This document shows, piece after piece, positions 33,258 through 34,946 of a stretch of DNA of 34,946 bases. The stretch's first letter is position 1. Each line of letters opens with the position of its first letter. The position numbers and the translations under genes are program-made. Source of the stretch: JACVRW01 sp035947555 (lineage in GTDB: Bacteria; Actinomycetota; Thermoleophilia; Solirubrobacterales; Thermoleophilaceae); contig DASZJZ010000088.1 in the NCBI GenBank assembly GCA_035947555.1, positions 1 through 34,946 on the forward strand, given 5' to 3'. The notes below the pieces were generated by a model, which saw only the letters and a program-made list of their open reading frames with translations, made no database searches and was not told where the DNA came from.

Positions 33258-34444
33258 GAGCCAGCCTCCGCGAGCGCCGGAGCGGCCGCGTCGTGCTCGA
33301 TCGGGAGCCGCGCCCTCAGGGCGAACCACTCGCCGGCGGGCCCGGCGTCGACGTAGCCGCCGTACAGCTTCGCCCGGTCCCGGAGCCCGGGGAGCCGGCT
33401 GGAGGGACCGCCGTCGCGGTCGTCGCGCACGCCCAGGTCGAGCTCGCGCTCGCCGAAGCGCACCAGCACCTCCGCGCGCGACGCGCCATGCTCGGCGGCC
33501 GCCTCGAGGGCGTCCTGCACGATCCGGTAGGCGGTCAGGTCGACGCCCGGCGGCAGCGGGCGGGCGGCGCCCTCCTCCCGCACGCTCACCTCGAGCCCGC
33601 CCTCCCGAGCGCGCTCCACCAGCGCGTCGAGGCGGCCGAGCCCGGGCTGCGGGGCGAGTTCCGGGCGGTCGCCCTCGCGCCGCAGCACCCCGAGTAGGCG
33701 GCGCATCTCGGCGAGCGCGTCGCGCCCCGTCTCCTCGATCGCGGCGAAGGCCTCCTCGGCCTGCTTCGGCTCTCCCGCCGAGAGCAGGCGCGGCACGGCC
33801 TCGGCCTGCACGACCATCACGCTCACCCCGTTGGCGACGACGGCCTGGAGCTCCGAGGCGATCCGCGAGCGTTCGTCCTCCACGGCGCGCCGGGCGCGCT
33901 CCTCGCGCTGCTGCTCGACCTGCTCGGCCTTCTCGCGCAGCTCGTGCTGCAGCTGCGCCCGGCTGCGAAGCCCGCGCCCGACCAGGGCGGGCAGGCTGAA
34001 GATGAGGAAGAACCAGACGAGGTACTCGGCGCGCTCGAGGCCGGCCTCGATCGAGAGGGCGATCGCGCTTCCGCCCATCATCACGGGTAGGGCCGCCCAG
34101 AACGGCCTGCCCTCGGAGTAGCGCCCGATCGAGAAGAGCAGGAGCATCGCCGTGAGGTAGGTCAGGGTCGCATCCTGGGTCAGGAAGCCGCCAAGCACCG
34201 CCTGCAGGACCGTGGTTCCCGAGAACACCTCGGCCGCGAGCAGCGGGTCGCGGCGCCGGAAGACGAGCGCCCCCTGTGCCACCACGGCGGCGGCAATGGT
34301 GACCGGGTAGCTGTCGCCGTTCGAGGAGACGATGAAGACCGCCTCGAACACGGCCGCCACGACGAAGATCCCCGCGAGCACGGCGTCGGCCCGCAGCGGG
34401 TCCATCGCCCGTATGCGCGCGCGCATGGTCCGCAGCCAGTTCAC
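33254..34444 (-). CDS. Degenerate (pseudo) sensor histidine kinase
   Basis: 396 residues with the same plan as the adjacent kinase: membrane helices about 20-150, coiled segment, HisKA_3 and an ATPase-like fold. The key residues are gone. The HisKA_3 motif reads SRIASELQAVVANGVSVMVV, so phospho-acceptor His is Gln200 and the following Asp is Ala. The N-box Asn is replaced (VQDALEAAAEHG), and the G1 and G2 glycine boxes are broken (VRDDRDGGPSSRLPGL). It keeps the coiled coil and fold, so it may be a sensory partner that dimerises with the active kinase. GTG 34444 is the likely start; the frame runs further upstream without family character. It is the first gene of the operon. Confidence 0.85.
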   Translation of the reverse strand: MNWLRTMRARIRAMDPLRADAVLAGIFVVAAVFEAVFIVSSNGDSYPVTIAAAVVAQGALVFRRRDPLLAAEVFSGTTVLQAVLGGFLTQDATLTYLTAMLLLFSIGRYSEGRPFWAALPVMMGGSAIALSIEAGLERAEYLVWFFLIFSLPALVGRGLRSRAQLQHELREKAEQVEQQREERARRAVEDERSRIASELQAVVANGVSVMVVQAEAVPRLLSAGEPKQAEEAFAAIEETGRDALAEMRRLLGVLRREGDRPELAPQPGLGRLDALVERAREGGLEVSVREEGAARPLPPGVDLTAYRIVQDALEAAAEHGASRAEVLVRFGERELDLGVRDDRDGGPSSRLPGLRDRAKLYGGYVDAGPAGEWFALRARLPIEHDAAAPALAEAGS

Positions 34445-34553
34445 GCCGCTCAAGGTACCTCTGGGGAGGGCCCCCGGCGTCGTCCGAAAGGATGACCCCG
34501 GATCCGCGTGCAGGCCGATGCGCCACCGGGGTGGCGGTGCGAATGTGGCTGCC

Positions 34554-34946
34554 ATGAGCGAGTGGACGACGAGCACACAGGCAAACGCCCGCCCCGAACA
34601 GGTGCTCGAGGTGCTCACCGACCCGGACGCGATCCGGCGCTGGTCGCCGGTCGACTTCGACGTCGAGGACCTCGACGGCGCACGCCTGTCAGCCGGAAGC
34701 ACCGCGCGCGTGAGCGGCAAGCTGGCCGGGGTGCGGGTCGGGTTCGACGTGGAGGTCCACGCGGCCGACGAGGCCGGCGTGGAGCTGACCGCGCACGGCC
34801 CGATCGGGTTCGACGTGCGCTACGAGCTGGCCCCGGCGGGCGCCGGCAGCGAGGTGACTGCGTCGGTCTCGCTGCGGCGGGGCGGCGGCATCACCGGCCG
34901 GGTGCTCTCCAAGGCGACCGCGGCGCTGCTGTCTGCCGGCGCGCTG
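34554..34946 (+). CDS. SRPBCC-family (START/polyketide-cyclase-like) protein, 5' part
   Basis: 131 residues are visible from ATG 34554 and the frame is open at the window edge. The opening TTSTQANARPEQVLEVLTDPDAIRRWSP is the typical SRPBCC start (a strand, then a helix closing a hydrophobic pocket). Strands ARVSGKLAGVRVGFDVEVHAA, GVELTAHGPIGFDVRYELAPA and SEVTASVSLRRGGG continue the barrel, and GITGRVLSKATAALLSAG would be the long C-terminal helix. Such proteins bind lipids or aromatic ligands. It is divergent from the pseudokinase across 109 bases that hold no recognised motif. No ribosome-binding site was seen. Confidence 0.85.
   Translation, partial: MSEWTTSTQANARPEQVLEVLTDPDAIRRWSPVDFDVEDLDGARLSAGSTARVSGKLAGVRVGFDVEVHAADEAGVELTAHGPIGFDVRYELAPAGAGSEVTASVSLRRGGGITGRVLSKATAALLSAGAL

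Overview
The window is dense, GC-rich, single-chromosome-style bacterial DNA with an actinobacterial gene order: an ftsE-ftsX-S41 protease-rnr-smpB run, a comF-hpf-secA-prfB run, PspC-type kinases, NrtR-controlled NAD genes and many GTG starts. It looks like Actinomycetota, possibly a deep branch such as Thermoleophilia. That placement is inferred from style and gene content, not from a marker tree. No rRNA, CRISPR array or insertion sequence was seen.

Layout. 1-674: the 3' end of purA (+) and a doubtful small ORF. 678-4856 (-): a PLP-dependent group II decarboxylase followed by a TPR/patatin phospholipase with membrane helices. 4857-6259: an accessory-looking pocket with repeat-rich upstream DNA and a LAGLIDADG homing endonuclease (+) that carries a helix-turn-helix between its two halves. 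It sits beside the 3' end of the tmRNA gene ssrA (-, 6260-6643), whose tag reads ANSTDPHKGLLAA. 6794-9934 (+): an envelope-stress style operon of a PspC/LiaF-like protein, a tiny membrane protein, a PspC-fused histidine kinase and a LuxR-type regulator. 9960-15076 (-): ftsE, ftsX, S41 protease, RNase R-like enzyme and smpB, the tmRNA partner. 15102-16940 (-): a RibD-like reductase and a Cys-rich secreted protein of unknown function.

17003-19812: an NAD block, nadA (-), nrtR-like regulator (+) and nadC (-), without nadB. 19863-20882 (+): a membrane diguanylate cyclase. A strongly structured intergenic element (20923-20984) separates it from ftsH (-), which is divergent from a lone groES (+). 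23324-29041 (-): comF, hpf, a flavin-binding protein, secA and prfB, the last with a programmed +1 frameshift. 29178-30059 (+): ctaG. 30056-34444 (-): a coupled operon of two histidine kinases (the first apparently catalytically dead), a NarL-type regulator and a UDP-sugar pyrophosphorylase. 34554-34946 (+): the start of an SRPBCC-domain protein.

Themes. Ribosome rescue, translation and protein quality control dominate: ssrA, smpB, rnr, prfB, hpf, secA, ftsH, groES and the S41 protease. Two independent NarL-family two-component systems are present. Several operons are joined by 4-base GTGA stop/start overlaps, and several promoters appear to make leaderless or nearly leaderless messages. Most of the window is ordinary core genome. 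The points most worth a second look are the pseudokinase/kinase pair, the HTH-split homing endonuclease beside ssrA, the two-fold symmetric hairpin at 20923-20984, and the altered pore loop of FtsH.
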